A stretch of DNA of 64,000 nucleotides. It comes from Pseudomonas sp. A-1. GTDB taxonomy: Bacteria > Pseudomonadota > Gammaproteobacteria > Pseudomonadales > Pseudomonadaceae. The stretch spans positions 1 to 64,000 of the forward strand of contig NZ_SSTC01000004.1 in NCBI RefSeq assembly GCF_004801855.1, read 5' to 3'. This document shows positions 36,313 through 46,650 of the stretch, piece by piece. The notes under the pieces were generated by a model. It saw only the letters and a list, made by a program, of their open reading frames with translations. It did no database searches and was not told the DNA's origin. The first letter of the stretch is position 1, and every line of letters starts with the position of its first letter. Both the position numbers and the translations under genes were made by a program.

Positions 36313-36807
36313 ATGCTGATCCGCACCCTGAGCCTGGCCGCCCTGCTCGCCTGCGCCCTGCCGAGCTTCGCCCATGACTACAAGGTCGGCGAGCTGACCA
36401 TCGATCACCCCTGGTCACGCGAGCTGCCGCCCAACGCTCCGGCCGGTGCCGCCTACTTCACCCTGAAGAACCAGGGCGCCGCCGCCGACCGCCTGATCGG
36501 CGCCAGCACGCCGCGCGCGCAGAAGAGCGAACTGCACACCCACGTCCACAAGGACGGCCTGATGAAGATGCAGCAGATCCCCGCCGTGGAGATTCCCGCC
36601 AAGGGCGAGGTGGTGTTCCAGCCGGGCGGCAACCACGTGATGCTGTTCGGTCTCGGCCAGCCGCTGAAGGCCGGCGAAGAATTCCCGCTGACCCTGGAGT
36701 TCGAGAAGGCCGGCAAGGTCGAGGTGCAGGTCCAGGTGGAAGGCGCCGACGGCCAGGGCATGAGCCACAAGATGCCGATGGAGCACGGCAACCACAAGGG
36801 CCACTGA
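36313..36807 (+). CDS. PCu(A)C-type periplasmic copper chaperone
   Basis: A 164-residue protein with a signal peptide (MLIRTLSLAALLACALPSFA). The copper site is spread over ELHTHVHKDGLMKMQQI and GGNHVMLFGL, giving the H-M...H-x-M pattern of the family. A His/Met-rich tail (GMSHKMPMEHGNHKGH) may add copper binding. PCu(A)C delivers Cu(I) to cytochrome oxidase. The start at 36313 has GAGGAATCC upstream; the upstream ATGs are less likely. Confidence 0.9.
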   Translation: MLIRTLSLAALLACALPSFAHDYKVGELTIDHPWSRELPPNAPAGAAYFTLKNQGAAADRLIGASTPRAQKSELHTHVHKDGLMKMQQIPAVEIPAKGEVVFQPGGNHVMLFGLGQPLKAGEEFPLTLEFEKAGKVEVQVQVEGADGQGMSHKMPMEHGNHKGH

Positions 36808-36818
36808 GCCCCGGTTGA

Positions 36819-36855
36819 AACGACGAGGCCCGCCGATCTGGCGGGCCTCGTCGTT
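36819..36855. terminator. Bidirectional terminator between the copper chaperone and glutathione reductase genes
   Basis: Perfect 16-bp arms starting AACGACGAGG and ending CTCGTCGTT around a 5-base loop, between two convergent genes. Confidence 0.8.
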
Positions 36856-36866
36856 CCTGGCTGGAC

Positions 36867-38225
36867 TCAGTCCGCCCGCGCCGTGCGCATGGTGACGAAC
36901 TCCTCGGCCGCCGTCGGGTGGATGCCGAGAGTCTCGTCGAACACCGCCTTGGTGGCCCCCGCCTTCAGCGCCACCGCCAGGCCCTGGATGATCTCACCGG
37001 CCTCCGGGCCGACCATGTGGCAGCCGAGCACGCGGTCGCTGTCGGCGTCGACCACCAGCTTCATCAGCGTGCGCTCCTGGCAGTCGGTGAGGGTCAGCTT
37101 CATCGGCCGGAAGCGGCTCTCGAACACCTTGACCTTGTGCCCCTGCTCGACCGCCTGCTGCTCGGTCAGGCCGACGGTGGCGATGTTGGGCAGGCTGAAC
37201 ACCGCGGTGGGGATCAGCGCGTAGTCGACCGGGCGGTACTCCTCCGGGCGGAACAGCCGGCGCGCCACCGCCATGCCCTCGGCCAGCGCCACCGGGGTCA
37301 GCTGCACGCCGCCGGTCACGTCGCCGATGGCGAGGATCGACGGCACGCTGGTGCGGTATTCGTCGTCCACGGCGATGAAGCCGCGCGCATCCAGCGCCAC
37401 GCAGACGTTCTCCAGGCCGAGGTCGTCGAGCATCGGCCGCCGCCCGGTGGCGTAGAACACGCAGTCGGCCTCCAGCGCGCGGCCGTCGCGCAGGGTCGCC
37501 AGCAGACTGCCGTCGGCCTGGCGCTCGATGCTGGCGATGTCGCTGTTGAACTGCAGGTCCATGCCCTTCTTGCGCAGCTCCTCCTCGAGGTGGCTGCGCA
37601 CCGCCTCGTCGAAGCCGCGCAGGAAGCGCTCGCCGCGGTACAGCAGACTGGTCTGTGCACCCAGGCCATGGAAGATCGACGCGAACTCGACGGCGATGTA
37701 ACCGCCGCCGACCACCAGCACGCGACGCGGCAACTGCTCCAGGTAGAACGCTTCGTTGGAGGTGATCGCCAGCTCCCGGCCGGGGATGTCCGGCACCTGC
37801 GGCCAGCCGCCGACGGCGATCAGGATGTGCCCGGCGCTGTAGCGCTGGCCGTTCACCTCGACCTCGTGGGCGCCGACGATGCGCGCATGGCCTTCCAGCA
37901 GGGTCACGCCGCTGTTGACCAGCAGGTTGCGGTAGATGCCGTTGAGGCGCTGGATCTCGCGGGTCTTGTTGCCGATCAGGGTCGGCCAGTCGAACTGCGC
38001 GCCCTCCAGCGACCAGCCGTAGCCGCGCGCCTGCTCGAACTCGTCGGCCATGTGCGCGCCGTAGACCAGCAGCTTCTTCGGCACGCAGCCGACGTTGACG
38101 CAGGTGCCGCCCAGGTAGCGGCTTTCGGCCACCGCCACGCGGGCGCCGAAACCGGCGGCGAAGCGCGAGGCGCGCACGCCACCGGAGCCGGCGCCAATTA
38201 CAAACAGGTCGAAATCGAAAGCCAT
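36867..38225 (-). CDS. gor: Glutathione reductase
   Basis: A 452-residue FAD/NADPH disulfide reductase. The FAD motif [12 protein letters not shown] and the redox pair C42/C47 in [13 protein letters not shown] are present. The NADPH motif is [12 protein letters not shown], and the C-terminal [14 protein letters not shown] carries the catalytic histidine-glutamate. Length and motifs match bacterial Gor, which reduces glutathione disulfide with NADPH in the cytoplasm. ATG 38225 begins the conserved [11 protein letters not shown]; the longer reading is not conserved. Confidence 0.93.
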   Translation of the reverse strand: MAFDFDLFVIGAGSGGVRASRFAAGFGARVAVAESRYLGGTCVNVGCVPKKLLVYGAHMADEFEQARGYGWSLEGAQFDWPTLIGNKTREIQRLNGIYRNLLVNSGVTLLEGHARIVGAHEVEVNGQRYSAGHILIAVGGWPQVPDIPGRELAITSNEAFYLEQLPRRVLVVGGGYIAVEFASIFHGLGAQTSLLYRGERFLRGFDEAVRSHLEEELRKKGMDLQFNSDIASIERQADGSLLATLRDGRALEADCVFYATGRRPMLDDLGLENVCVALDARGFIAVDDEYRTSVPSILAIGDVTGGVQLTPVALAEGMAVARRLFRPEEYRPVDYALIPTAVFSLPNIATVGLTEQQAVEQGHKVKVFESRFRPMKLTLTDCQERTLMKLVVDADSDRVLGCHMVGPEAGEIIQGLAVALKAGATKAVFDETLGIHPTAAEEFVTMRTARAD

Positions 38226-38272
38226 GTCGGATCTCCTTGCAGATGGCCGGCAGGATACCACCACCCCAAACG

Positions 38273-38306
38273 CAACCGCCCCGGACCATGCGGTACGGGG
38301 CGGTTG
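38273..38306 (-). terminator. Hairpin after galU
   Basis: CAACCGCCCCG and CGGGGCGGTTG pair perfectly over 11 bp with a 12-base loop, between galU and gor. No strong T-run. Confidence 0.55.
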
Positions 38307-38333
38307 GAACTCGCTGCCGGAGCTGCTGGCGGA

Positions 38334-39173
38334 TCAGTAGGCCTTGCCGGCCTTGTACAGGTTCTCGAAGCAGAAGTTGGTGGCCTCGACGTAACCCTCG
38401 GCGCCACCGCAGTCGAAGCGCTTGCCCTTGAACTTGTAGGCGATCACGCAGCCGTCCTGGGCCTGCTTCATCAGCGCGTCGGTGATCTGGATCTCGCCGC
38501 CCTTGCCGGGCGGGGTCTGCTCGATCAGGTCGAAGATGTCCGGGGTCAGGATGTAGCGGCCGATGATCGCCAGGTTGGACGGCGCGTCCTCCGGCTTGGG
38601 CTTCTCGACCATGGTGTTCACCCGGTAGATGTCGTCGCGGATCATCTCGCCGGCGATCACGCCGTACTTGTTGGTTTCCTCGCGCGGCACTTCCTGGATG
38701 GCGACGATGGAGCAGCGGAACTGCTTGTACAGCTTGACCATCTGCGCCAGCACGGCGTCGCCTTCCAGGTTCAGGCACAGGTCGTCGGCCAGCACCACGG
38801 CGAACGGCTCGTCGCCGATCAGCGGGCGGCCGGTGAGGATGGCGTGGCCCAGGCCCTTCATCTCGATCTGGCGGGTGTAGGAGAAGGTGCACTCGTCGAG
38901 CAGGCGACGGATGCCGACCAGGTACTTCTCCTTGTCGGTGTCGCGGATCTGGTGCTCGAGCTCGTAGCTGATGTCGAAATGGTCCTCGATCGCCCGCTTG
39001 CCGCGGCCGGTGACGATGGCGATTTCGTTCAGGCCGGCATCCAGGGCTTCCTCGACGGCGTACTGGATCAGCGGCTTGTTCACCACCGGCAGCATTTCCT
39101 TGGGCATGGCCTTGGTCGCGGGCAGGAACCGGGTGCCGTAGCCGGCCGCCGGGAAGAGGCACTTCTTGATCAT
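38334..39173 (-). CDS. galU: UTP-glucose-1-phosphate uridylyltransferase
   Basis: A 279-residue protein. The N-terminal signature AAGYGTRFLPATKAMPKEMLP, NKPLIQYAVEEA, and VVLADDLCLN are those of GalU. It makes UDP-glucose from UTP and glucose-1-phosphate for LPS core, exopolysaccharide and trehalose. It is followed by gor, as in several Pseudomonas genomes. Confidence 0.95.
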   Translation of the reverse strand: MIKKCLFPAAGYGTRFLPATKAMPKEMLPVVNKPLIQYAVEEALDAGLNEIAIVTGRGKRAIEDHFDISYELEHQIRDTDKEKYLVGIRRLLDECTFSYTRQIEMKGLGHAILTGRPLIGDEPFAVVLADDLCLNLEGDAVLAQMVKLYKQFRCSIVAIQEVPREETNKYGVIAGEMIRDDIYRVNTMVEKPKPEDAPSNLAIIGRYILTPDIFDLIEQTPPGKGGEIQITDALMKQAQDGCVIAYKFKGKRFDCGGAEGYVEATNFCFENLYKAGKAY

Positions 39174-39514
39174 CTGAGAGAAGCCTTACAGGTAGGAGGG
39201 TTCTGGGCGGCAAGTCTAATCATCGCGCCTGCCGCCTTCAATCGTGGCCGTGGCTCGTTGCCCCTGCTCCACCGGCGGCTCTTGCACTGATTGCCGGGCT
39301 GGCCGGGAGATTCAGGATGAAGATGTGTTCCTTACAATTCATTATGTTAAACAAAGAATAAATTCGATGAGCCATGCCGACCCTTGCCCATCGGGCTGCA
39401 GAGCCGCCTCGATCATGGGCAAGGGCACGCCGGTTGCCGGATCAGGTCCGGTGAAGGTTCGGAGGGTCCGAAAAGACAGGGGGAACAGATGCTGCGGCAG
39501 CCTCCCCTCCTCCC
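39174..39514. promoter_or_regulatory. Intergenic region with the galU promoter
   Basis: On the minus strand TTGAAG (39236-39241) and TAGACT (39213-39218) form a -35/-10 pair with a 17-bp spacer, about 40 bp before the galU ATG. The stretch 39330-39370 is AT-rich (ttcattatgttaaacaaag) without a recognisable gene. Short frames here show no support. Confidence 0.5.
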
Positions 39515-40729
39515 TCAGACGGTGGATGCAGCGAGGCTCAGTCCCCAGCCCGCCAGGCCGCTGCCGGCCACCACCAGCCACGGCGGCAGCTTCCAGAACA
39601 TCAGTGCGACCAGTGCGATCAGCGCCAGGCCGAAATCCCCTGCCCCACCGATGGCGCTGGTCCAGACCGGCTGGTAGAGCGCCGCCAGCAGCAGGCCGAC
39701 CACAGCGGCATTGATCCCGGCCAGTGCGGCCTGCATGCGCAGGCTGCGGCGCAGTTGCTCCCAGAACGGCAGGGCGCCGGCGACCAGCAGGAAGGACGGC
39801 AGGAAGATCGCCAGCAGGCACAGCAGCCCGCCGCTCCAGCCGGACGGTTCGCCCTCGAGCGAGGCGCCGAGGAAGGCGGCGAAGGTGAACAACGGACCGG
39901 GCACCGCCTGCGCCGCACCATAGCCGGCGAGGAAGGCCTGGCTGTCGACCCAGCCGGTCGGCACCACCTCGGCCTGCAGCAGCGGCAGCACCACGTGGCC
40001 ACCACCGAACACCAGCGCGCCGGCCCGATAGAAGGCATCCACCAGATCGATGGCCTGCCCCGGCAGCACGGCGGCGAGAACCGGCAGGCCGGCCAGCAGG
40101 ACGAAGAACAGCGTCAGCCAGCACGCCCCGGCGCGCCGGCTTACCGTCACCGGCAACTCATCGCTGCCGGGAGCCGACGAGGGATGGAACAGCAGCAGCC
40201 CGACCACGGCCGCCGCCACGATCACCCCGACCTGGGTCCAGGCCGAGGGAAGCAGCAGGACGATGCAGGCGGCCGCCGCCATCAGCGTCACCCGCGGCGC
40301 ATCGGGGCACAGGTTGCGCGCCATGCCCCACACCGCCTGGGCGACCACCGCGACCGCCACCACCTTGAGGCCGTGCAATGCGCCGGCTGGCAGCCCATCG
40401 CCTTGGCTGGCGATGCCCAGCGCCAGCAGGATCAGGGCGATGGCCGAAGGCATGGTGAAGCCGAGCCAGGCGGCCAGCGCACCGCGGTAGCCGGCGCGCG
40501 ACAGCCCCAGCGCCATGCCCACCTGGCTGCTCGCCGGGCCCGGCAGGAACTGGCAGAGCGCCACCAGATCGGCATAACTGCGCTCGCTCAGCCACTGCCG
40601 GCGGCTGACGAACTCCTCGCGGAAATAGCCCAGGTGGGCGATGGGGCCGCCGAAGGAGGTCAGGCCCAGACGCAGGAAGATGAGGAAAACCGCCCAGGGA
40701 CTGCGGTCGTCGACGGAAGAACTGGCCAT
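39515..40729 (-). CDS. chrA: Chromate transporter ChrA (two-domain)
   Basis: A 404-residue inner-membrane protein with two homologous CHR domains. The first holds LGLTSFGGPIAHLGYFREEFV and FLPGPASSQVGMALG. The second holds GALVFGGGHVVLPLLQAEVV and AVPGPLFTFAAFLG. The family exports chromate, probably in exchange with sulfate. ATG 40729 starts MASSSVDDRSPWAVF; the upstream 56 codons are not conserved in style. No ChrB-type regulator is nearby. Confidence 0.9.
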   Translation of the reverse strand: MASSSVDDRSPWAVFLIFLRLGLTSFGGPIAHLGYFREEFVSRRQWLSERSYADLVALCQFLPGPASSQVGMALGLSRAGYRGALAAWLGFTMPSAIALILLALGIASQGDGLPAGALHGLKVVAVAVVAQAVWGMARNLCPDAPRVTLMAAAACIVLLLPSAWTQVGVIVAAAVVGLLLFHPSSAPGSDELPVTVSRRAGACWLTLFFVLLAGLPVLAAVLPGQAIDLVDAFYRAGALVFGGGHVVLPLLQAEVVPTGWVDSQAFLAGYGAAQAVPGPLFTFAAFLGASLEGEPSGWSGGLLCLLAIFLPSFLLVAGALPFWEQLRRSLRMQAALAGINAAVVGLLLAALYQPVWTSAIGGAGDFGLALIALVALMFWKLPPWLVVAGSGLAGWGLSLAASTV

Positions 40730-40895
40730 GGACTTGCCTTGTGCAGCCGGAAGAACGGGGCACGATAGCGGAATTCGATGACATGGCAAGGTTCGCCCTG
40801 CGCTCCGTGCAGGGGCGCGACACGGGAGATGCACCGGCCGTTTTTCGTCTTGACAGCGGCCACGCGAATCCGCAAATTGCACAAAACATAACTGC

Positions 40896-40914
40896 ATTAC
40901 GCAAAAAACAATTA
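40896..40914 (+). promoter_or_regulatory. HmgR-type operator candidate upstream of maiA
   Basis: attacgcaaaaaacaatta resembles elements upstream of the VOC gene and hmgA (core TTACGCAAANAACAA). It lies 19 bp before the maiA ATG. A TTGACA at 40850-40855 may be the -35. Confidence 0.5.
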
Positions 40915-40932
40915 ACGACGAGCGCGCGCCCC

Positions 40933-41565
40933 ATGGACCTCTACACCTACTACCGCTCCACCGCTTCCTACCGCGTGCGCATCGTCCTGGCGCTCAAGGG
41001 CCTGGAAGCCCGCCATATCCCGGTCAACCTGGCGCCGGGCGTCACCGAACAGCTGCAGCCGGTCTACCGCGCCATCAATCCGCAGGCCCGCGTGCCGGCC
41101 CTGCGCAGCGACGAGGGCGCACTGCTGATCCAGTCGCCGGCGATCATCGAGTACCTCGAGGAGCGCTACCCACAGCCTCCCCTGCTGCCGAGCGATCCCG
41201 TCGAGCGCGCCCGCCAGCGCGGCGTGGCGGCGCTGATCGGCTGCGACATCCACCCGCTGCACAACGTCGCGGTGCTCAACCGCCTGCGCGGCCTGGGTCT
41301 GAACGAGGAACAGGTACAGCAGTGGATCGCCCACTGGATCGGCGAGGGCCTGCGCGCGGTCGAGGCGCTGATCGGCGACCAGGGTTTCTGCTTCGGCGAA
41401 CCGGGCCTGGCCGACGCCTACCTGCTGCCCCAGCTGTACGCCGCGCACCGCTTCGCCGTGGACCTGTCGCCCTACCCGCGCATTGCCCGCGTCGAGCGCC
41501 TGGCCCTCGAACACCCGGCCTTCCAGAAGGCCCACCCGGACGCCCAGGCCGACAGGCCGACCTGA
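40933..41565 (+). CDS. maiA: Maleylacetoacetate isomerase (zeta-class GST)
   Basis: A 210-residue protein with YYRSTASYRVRIVLALKGL, the zeta-class glutathione site (here STAS instead of the usual SSCS), PQARVPAL and QSPAIIEYLEERYP. The C-terminal helical domain has the family's GCDIHPLHNVAVL. It isomerises maleylacetoacetate to fumarylacetoacetate in the homogentisate pathway, using glutathione. It lies before hpd rather than beside hmgA-fahA. ATG 40933 starts the conserved protein. Confidence 0.9.
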   Translation: MDLYTYYRSTASYRVRIVLALKGLEARHIPVNLAPGVTEQLQPVYRAINPQARVPALRSDEGALLIQSPAIIEYLEERYPQPPLLPSDPVERARQRGVAALIGCDIHPLHNVAVLNRLRGLGLNEEQVQQWIAHWIGEGLRAVEALIGDQGFCFGEPGLADAYLLPQLYAAHRFAVDLSPYPRIARVERLALEHPAFQKAHPDAQADRPT

Positions 41566-41720
41566 GCACACGCCAGATGAAAATCCTCGGCCTCCAGCTG
41601 CTGATCGGCGATTTCCTCGCGCGCAGCGTCCGCGGCCTGTCCTGCGCCCCACCGGCGCCGGCACCTGCCCGCTGACCTGCCAAACTTCAAGACAACAAGA
41701 TACAGAAGCGAGATACCGAA

Positions 41721-42797
41721 ATGACCGATCTGTTCGAAAACCCGATGGGCCTGATGGGCTTCGAGTTCATCGAATTCGCCGCGCCGACGCCGAACACCCT
41801 GGAACCCATCTTCGCCATGATGGGCTTCACCAAGGTCGCCACCCACCGCTCCAAGGACGTCGACCTGTACCGTCAGGGCGACATCAACCTGATCCTCAAC
41901 AAGGAGCCGAAGAGCCTCGCCTCCTACTTCGCCGCCGAGCACGGTCCGTCGGCCTGCGGCATGGCCTTCCGGGTGAGGAACGCCCACCAGGCCTACGCCC
42001 GCGCCCTGGAGCTGGGCGCCCAGCCGATCGACATCCCCACCGGGCCGATGGAGCTGCGCCTGCCGGCGATCAAGGGCATCGGCGGCGCGCCGATCTACCT
42101 GATCGACCGCTTCGGCGAGGGCAGCTCGATCTACGACATCGACTTCGAGTTCATCGAGGGCGTCGACCGCCACCCGCAGGGCGCCGGCCTCAAGCTGATC
42201 GACCACCTGACCCACAACGTCTACCGCGGGCGCATGGCCTACTGGGCGGACTTCTACGAGAAGCTGTTCAACTTCCGCGAGATCCGCTACTTCGACATCA
42301 AGGGCGAGTACACCGGCCTCACCTCCAAGGCGATGACCGCGCCGGACGGCCTGATCCGCATCCCGCTCAACGAGGAATCCTCCAAGGGCAGCGGGCAGAT
42401 CGAGGAGTTCCTCATGCAGTTCAACGGCGAGGGCATCCAGCACGTGGCCTTCCTCACCGACGACCTGCTGAAGACCTGGGACGCCCTCAAGGAACTGGGC
42501 ATGCGCTTCATGACCGCGCCGCCGGCCACCTACTACGAGATGCTGGAAAGCCGCCTGCCCGGCCACGGCGAGCCGGTGGACGAGCTGCAGTCGCGCGGCA
42601 TCCTGCTCGACGGCGCCTCGGAGAACGGTGAGCAGCGCCTGCTGCTGCAGATCTTCTCGGAAACCCTGATGGGCCCGGTGTTCTTCGAGTTCATCCAGCG
42701 CAAGGGTGACAGCGGCTTCGGTGAAGGCAACTTCAAGGCGCTGTTCGAGTCCATCGAGCGTGACCAGATCCGCCGCGGCGTGCTGGCCACCGAGTAA
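41721..42797 (+). CDS. hpd: 4-hydroxyphenylpyruvate dioxygenase
   Basis: A 358-residue, two-domain VOC-fold enzyme. The iron ligands lie in LIDHLTHNV (His), [10 protein letters not shown] (His) and a C-terminal [18 protein letters not shown] (Glu). It converts 4-hydroxyphenylpyruvate to homogentisate with O2. It follows maiA by 155 bp and probably shares its transcript. The aromatic aminotransferase at 62327 makes its substrate. Confidence 0.95.
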   Translation: MTDLFENPMGLMGFEFIEFAAPTPNTLEPIFAMMGFTKVATHRSKDVDLYRQGDINLILNKEPKSLASYFAAEHGPSACGMAFRVRNAHQAYARALELGAQPIDIPTGPMELRLPAIKGIGGAPIYLIDRFGEGSSIYDIDFEFIEGVDRHPQGAGLKLIDHLTHNVYRGRMAYWADFYEKLFNFREIRYFDIKGEYTGLTSKAMTAPDGLIRIPLNEESSKGSGQIEEFLMQFNGEGIQHVAFLTDDLLKTWDALKELGMRFMTAPPATYYEMLESRLPGHGEPVDELQSRGILLDGASENGEQRLLLQIFSETLMGPVFFEFIQRKGDSGFGEGNFKALFESIERDQIRRGVLATE

Positions 42798-42808
42798 GCG
42801 ACACCTTC

Positions 42809-42832
42809 CCCTCTCCCGCTCGCGGGAGAGGG
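42809..42832. repeat. Palindromic CCCTCTCCCG/CGGGAGAGGG element
   Basis: A 10-bp perfect stem with a 4-base loop, 12 bp after hpd. This sequence type occurs as a dispersed intergenic hairpin in many gammaproteobacteria; here it may aid termination. No T-run follows. Confidence 0.55.
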
Positions 42833-42968
42833 CTGCGGGGGAAAGGGCACTCACGGCGCCCCCACGTTTCTCCCACGGCAATCCGGACGGCCTGGCAGCT
42901 TGGTTCCGGGTTGCCGTTTTTCTTTCCGGCGCACCTGCCGGCACGCCGATCCGCGCCGGATAGCCCGC

Positions 42969-43655
42969 TCACTCCCTGCGCAGCTCCTCCAGCCGCCGCC
43001 GTTGCCGCCCCTCGGCATCGAAGTTTTCCGCCGCCAGCCAGCGCTCCAGAGCCGCCCGCCGGGCCGGCCACTGGTGGTCGAGCAAGGCATGCCAGGCGGT
43101 GTCACGGCTGCGCCCCTTGACCACCATGTGCTGGCGAAACAGGCCCTCCGCGACGAAGCCCAGGCGCTCGGCAGCGCGCAGCGAACGCACGTTCTGCGCA
43201 TCGCACTTCCACTCCAGGCGCCGGTAGCCCAGCGCGAAGACCAGCCGCATCAGCAGATAGACCGCCTCGCTGGCGCCCGGCGTGCGCTGCAGGGCGGGGC
43301 CGAACAGCACGTGGCCGATCTCGATGCAGCCGTGGGCCGGGGTGATGCGCATCAGGGCGAGTTGGCCGACCACGCGGCCGTCGGCGTGCTCGCGCACGGC
43401 GAAGAAAAGCGGATCACGGCCGGCGGCCCGCTCCGCCAGCCAGGCGTCGAAGGCGTCACGTGCGGCGAACGGACCGTAGGCCATGTACTGCCACTGCTGC
43501 GGATCCGCGTGCGGTCCGTGCAGTGCCGTCCACAGCTCGCCGGCGTGGCGCGCCGCGTCGAGCGGTTCGAGGCTGACGAAGCGTCCGGCCAGCGGGGCGT
43601 GCTGCGGCACGGGACAGGGCTGCCAGTGGCTGAGGTCGGTGTCGGTCACGGCCAC
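42969..43655 (-). CDS. GNAT N-acetyltransferase, RimJ/RimL type
   Basis: A 228-residue acetyltransferase. The N-terminus LAGRFVSLEPLDAARHAGELWTAL and the acetyl-CoA-binding region ALGYRRLEWKCDAQNVRSLRAAERLGFVAEGLFRQHMV are typical of the RimJ/L-like branch. The acceptor is unknown. A second GNAT gene lies immediately upstream on the same strand (7-bp gap), so both are probably co-transcribed. Confidence 0.86.
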   Translation of the reverse strand: MAVTDTDLSHWQPCPVPQHAPLAGRFVSLEPLDAARHAGELWTALHGPHADPQQWQYMAYGPFAARDAFDAWLAERAAGRDPLFFAVREHADGRVVGQLALMRITPAHGCIEIGHVLFGPALQRTPGASEAVYLLMRLVFALGYRRLEWKCDAQNVRSLRAAERLGFVAEGLFRQHMVVKGRSRDTAWHALLDHQWPARRAALERWLAAENFDAEGRQRRRLEELRRE

Positions 43656-43662
43656 GTCTCCT

Positions 43663-44115
43663 TCACAGCAGCTGGCGGTACTGGATGAAGCCGGAACGCT
43701 CGGCCAGGCGGTCGTAGAGCTGGCGGCCCGGGTAGTTGGTTTCCTGGGTCAGCCAGTGCACGCGGCTGGCGCCAGCGGCCACGGCCTGGGCGCGCACGTG
43801 CTCGATCAGCGCGCGGCCGATGCCGCCGCCGCGCTGGCCCTCGGCCACGTACAGGTCCTGCAGGTAGCAGTAGTCGCCCGGCGTCCAGCACGAGCGATGG
43901 AAGATCCAGTGCACCAGGCCCACGGCCACGCCGTCGCGCCAGGCGAGGGCGGCATGCATGGGCTCGGCCGGGTCGAGGAAGCGCTGCCAGGTGACGGCGC
44001 TGGTCGCGGCGGGGAGTTCGGTGTCGTAGAAGCGCTGGTAGGCCTGCCAGAGTGGCAGCCAGGCGGCGTGATCGGCGGCGTCGAGCGGGCGGATGACGAG
44101 CGGTGTGCTGGACAT
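43663..44115 (-). CDS. GNAT N-acetyltransferase
   Basis: A 150-residue single-domain GNAT. The core acetyl-CoA motif is LYVAEGQRGGGIGRALIEHVRAQA; the C-terminus WLTQETNYPGRQLYDRLAERSGFIQYRQLL is of the type found in small amine acetyltransferases. It is divergent from the MocR-type regulator, which may control it. Confidence 0.86.
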   Translation of the reverse strand: MSSTPLVIRPLDAADHAAWLPLWQAYQRFYDTELPAATSAVTWQRFLDPAEPMHAALAWRDGVAVGLVHWIFHRSCWTPGDYCYLQDLYVAEGQRGGGIGRALIEHVRAQAVAAGASRVHWLTQETNYPGRQLYDRLAERSGFIQYRQLL

Positions 44116-44342
44116 GCGGGTTCCTTTGCGTGGTGGGTCAGTCGGTGGCCATGGATGCGGTCAGTCCGCGCCAGTGGCCAAACGGCTGGCGGCGATCTGC
44201 CGGTGCAGCTCGACGAGATCGGTCTGCCTGAAGGCGGGGGGCAGGTACATAGCGGTGGCTCTTGCGGGGGGATGCAGCCATCCTGAACGGAATATTGGTC
44301 TGCTGTAAGATCCATTTACTGTCACTTTCATGGAGCCAATCC

Positions 44343-45812
44343 ATGTCGCTCCCGCCGCTGCCGGTCGATCTTTCCGGCATCCAGCTCGATCCGCGCCAGG
44401 GCCTCGCCCGCCAGCTGTACCAGACCCTGCGCGAGCGCATCCTCGACGGCCGCCTGCCCGCTGGCGCGCGTCTGCCGGCCAGCCGCGAGCTGGCCGCCCT
44501 GCTCGGCCTGTCGCGCAATACCGTGATCCGTGCCTTCGACCAGCTGTACGCCGAGGGTTATGTCGAGGGGCGGGTCGGTGCCGGCACCTACGTCGCCGAA
44601 CTGGCCGGCGTGGTGCGGCCGGTCAGCATGCCCGCCGGCGACCCGGCCGCGACCCCGGCGCTGCAGCAGCTGGCCGCGCATCACCTGCCCGCACCGCCAC
44701 CAGACGCGCCGCGCGCCTTCCGCGTGGGCGTACCGGCCTTCGACCTGTTTCCCTTCGAGACCTGGGCCCGGCTGTCGGCGCGCTTCTGGCGCAAGCCGTC
44801 GCCGGCGCGCCTGGGCTACGGCGACCCGGCCGGCGAGGCATCGCTGCGCGAGCTGATCGCCGCCTATCTGCGCAGCAGCCGCGGCCTGCACTGCGATCCG
44901 GCGCAGATCGTGATCACCTGCGGCGCCCAGCAGGGCATCAGCCTGTGCGCGCAGCTGCTGGTCCGCCCCGGCGAGCGGGTGGCGGTCGAGGACCCCGGCT
45001 ACCGGGCCGCCGGCGAGGCCTTCGCCCTGGCCGGGGCGCACCTGCAGGGCATCGCCGTGGATGGCGAGGGGCTGGACACGCAGGCTCTGGAGCGGCTGGG
45101 GGATTGCCGGCTGGTCTACGTCACGCCGGCGCACCAGTACCCCACCGGCGTGACCCTGTCGCTGGCGCGGCGCCTGCAGCTGCTGGAGTGGGCCGAGCGG
45201 AACGACAGCTGGATCGTCGAGGACGACTACGACGGCGAATACCGCTACAGCGGCGCCCCTCTGGCGCCGCTGGCGGCCCTCGACCGTAGCGGCCGGGTGA
45301 TCTACGTCGGCACCTTCGGCAAGATCGCCTTTCCCGCCCTGCGGCTCGGCTATCTGGTGCTACCGCCGGCGCTGGCGCAGCCGTTTGCGCGCCGCCGCGC
45401 CCTGGACATGCGCCATTCCGAAATCGGCACCCAGGCGGTGATGGCCGAGTTCATCGCCGCCGGACACTTCCAGCGGCATATCCGCCGCATGCGTGCGGCG
45501 GCGCGGAGCCGCCGCGATGCCCTGCTGGCCGGCTGGCCCGAGAACGTGCCCGGCTGCGCGCCGCTGCCGGCGGTGGAGGCCGGCCTGCACCTGTGCGTGC
45601 GGCTCGACAGTCTGGCCCGCGAGCGTGCGCTGCTCGCCGCCGCGCAGCGGGTCGGGGTCGAGCTGAACGGCCTGAGCCGCTACTGGCTGCCCGGCGGCGA
45701 CACGCCGGCGGATGCCCGGGCCGGCCTGGTCCTGGGCTTCGCCGCCGTCCCCGAGGCCGACATCGCCCATGCCCTGCTGGCCCTGCGCCAGGCCTGGGGT
45801 GCGGGGCCATAG
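44343..45812 (+). CDS. MocR/PdxR-type regulator (GntR HTH fused to aminotransferase domain)
   Basis: A 489-residue protein. A GntR winged helix (about 25-95: [43 protein letters not shown]) precedes a fold-type I aminotransferase domain. The latter has [26 protein letters not shown] and the PLP lysine in [15 protein letters not shown]. MocR proteins use PLP or an amine adduct as effector and often control a divergent gene, here the two acetyltransferases. ATG 44343 follows a GGAG. Confidence 0.9.
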   Translation: MSLPPLPVDLSGIQLDPRQGLARQLYQTLRERILDGRLPAGARLPASRELAALLGLSRNTVIRAFDQLYAEGYVEGRVGAGTYVAELAGVVRPVSMPAGDPAATPALQQLAAHHLPAPPPDAPRAFRVGVPAFDLFPFETWARLSARFWRKPSPARLGYGDPAGEASLRELIAAYLRSSRGLHCDPAQIVITCGAQQGISLCAQLLVRPGERVAVEDPGYRAAGEAFALAGAHLQGIAVDGEGLDTQALERLGDCRLVYVTPAHQYPTGVTLSLARRLQLLEWAERNDSWIVEDDYDGEYRYSGAPLAPLAALDRSGRVIYVGTFGKIAFPALRLGYLVLPPALAQPFARRRALDMRHSEIGTQAVMAEFIAAGHFQRHIRRMRAAARSRRDALLAGWPENVPGCAPLPAVEAGLHLCVRLDSLARERALLAAAQRVGVELNGLSRYWLPGGDTPADARAGLVLGFAAVPEADIAHALLALRQAWGAGP

Positions 45813-45833
45813 ACGAGAGAAAGACCAGGCCCC

Positions 45834-46610
45834 CTACCCGCCCATCCGCGCACTGATCTCCCGGGCCACCGCCAGCAGCCGCTCGGCCTGCGCACCCTCG
45901 GGATCGGCGGCGAAGCCCGGCGCGGTGCCGACCACGGTGATCACCCCGGCCAGCTTGCCGCCCGCCGCGAACAGCGGCGCCGACAGCGCGTTCACCCCCG
46001 ACATCAGCAGCCCGTGCACGTGGTGCAGGCCGCGGGCGCGGATCTGCGCGCGCAGCGCCTCCAGCTCGCTGGTACTCGGCGCGCCCGGCTCGGCCAGCGC
46101 CTGGGCCTGCAGCGCGGCGCTCTCCACCGCCGGCAGGAAGGCGTCGAACACCAGGCCGGTCGATGAGCCCAGCAGCGGCAGCACCGAGCCCACCTGGGTG
46201 ACCACGGTCACCGCGCGCACCGCCTGCTCGACGTGCACCACGGTCGGCCCCTTGTTGCCCCACACGGCGAGGAAGCAGGTCTCGTTGAGCGCGTCGCGCA
46301 GCTCGACCAGGCGCGGCAGCGCCACCTTGGTCACGTCCAGGCGGCCGATGGCGGCCAGGCCGACGAACAGCGCCTCGCGGCCCAGGCCGTAGTGGCCGGT
46401 GCTCTCGTCCTGCTCGGCGAAGCCGCTGGCGATCAGCGCCTGCAGGTAGCGGTGCACCTTGCTCGCCGGCATGCCGACGTGTTCGGCCAGGCGCGACAGC
46501 GAGGTGGCCGGCGCCAGTTCGGCCAGGCCCTTGAGGATGTCGGTGCCGACCTCGGCGGATTGCACCTTCTGCCGCCGCGGCGCCGCGGCGCGCTCGGTAT
46601 CGCTGGTCAT
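45834..46610 (-). CDS. hmgR: IclR-family regulator of homogentisate catabolism (HmgR-like)
   Basis: A 258-residue regulator with an N-terminal HTH (about 22-80: ILKGLAELAPATSLSRLAEHVGMPASKVHRYLQAL) and the IclR effector domain (LNETCFLAVWGNKGPTVVHVEQ, GVNALSAPLFAAGGKLAGVITVVG). Divergent from the VOC gene, hmgA and fahA, it matches the position of HmgR in P. putida, a repressor released by homogentisate. The symbol rests on context and family. Confidence 0.85.
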   Translation of the reverse strand: MTSDTERAAAPRRQKVQSAEVGTDILKGLAELAPATSLSRLAEHVGMPASKVHRYLQALIASGFAEQDESTGHYGLGREALFVGLAAIGRLDVTKVALPRLVELRDALNETCFLAVWGNKGPTVVHVEQAVRAVTVVTQVGSVLPLLGSSTGLVFDAFLPAVESAALQAQALAEPGAPSTSELEALRAQIRARGLHHVHGLLMSGVNALSAPLFAAGGKLAGVITVVGTAPGFAADPEGAQAERLLAVAREISARMGG

Positions 46611-46650
46611 GGTCCTTCCTGTGCGTGGCGATGGATGGCGAATTCTACGC

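Noticed and set aside
42809-42832. CCCTCTCCCG hairpin after hpd as a novel element
   Set aside because: This is a common dispersed intergenic hairpin type and only one copy is in the window, so it is listed only as a feature.
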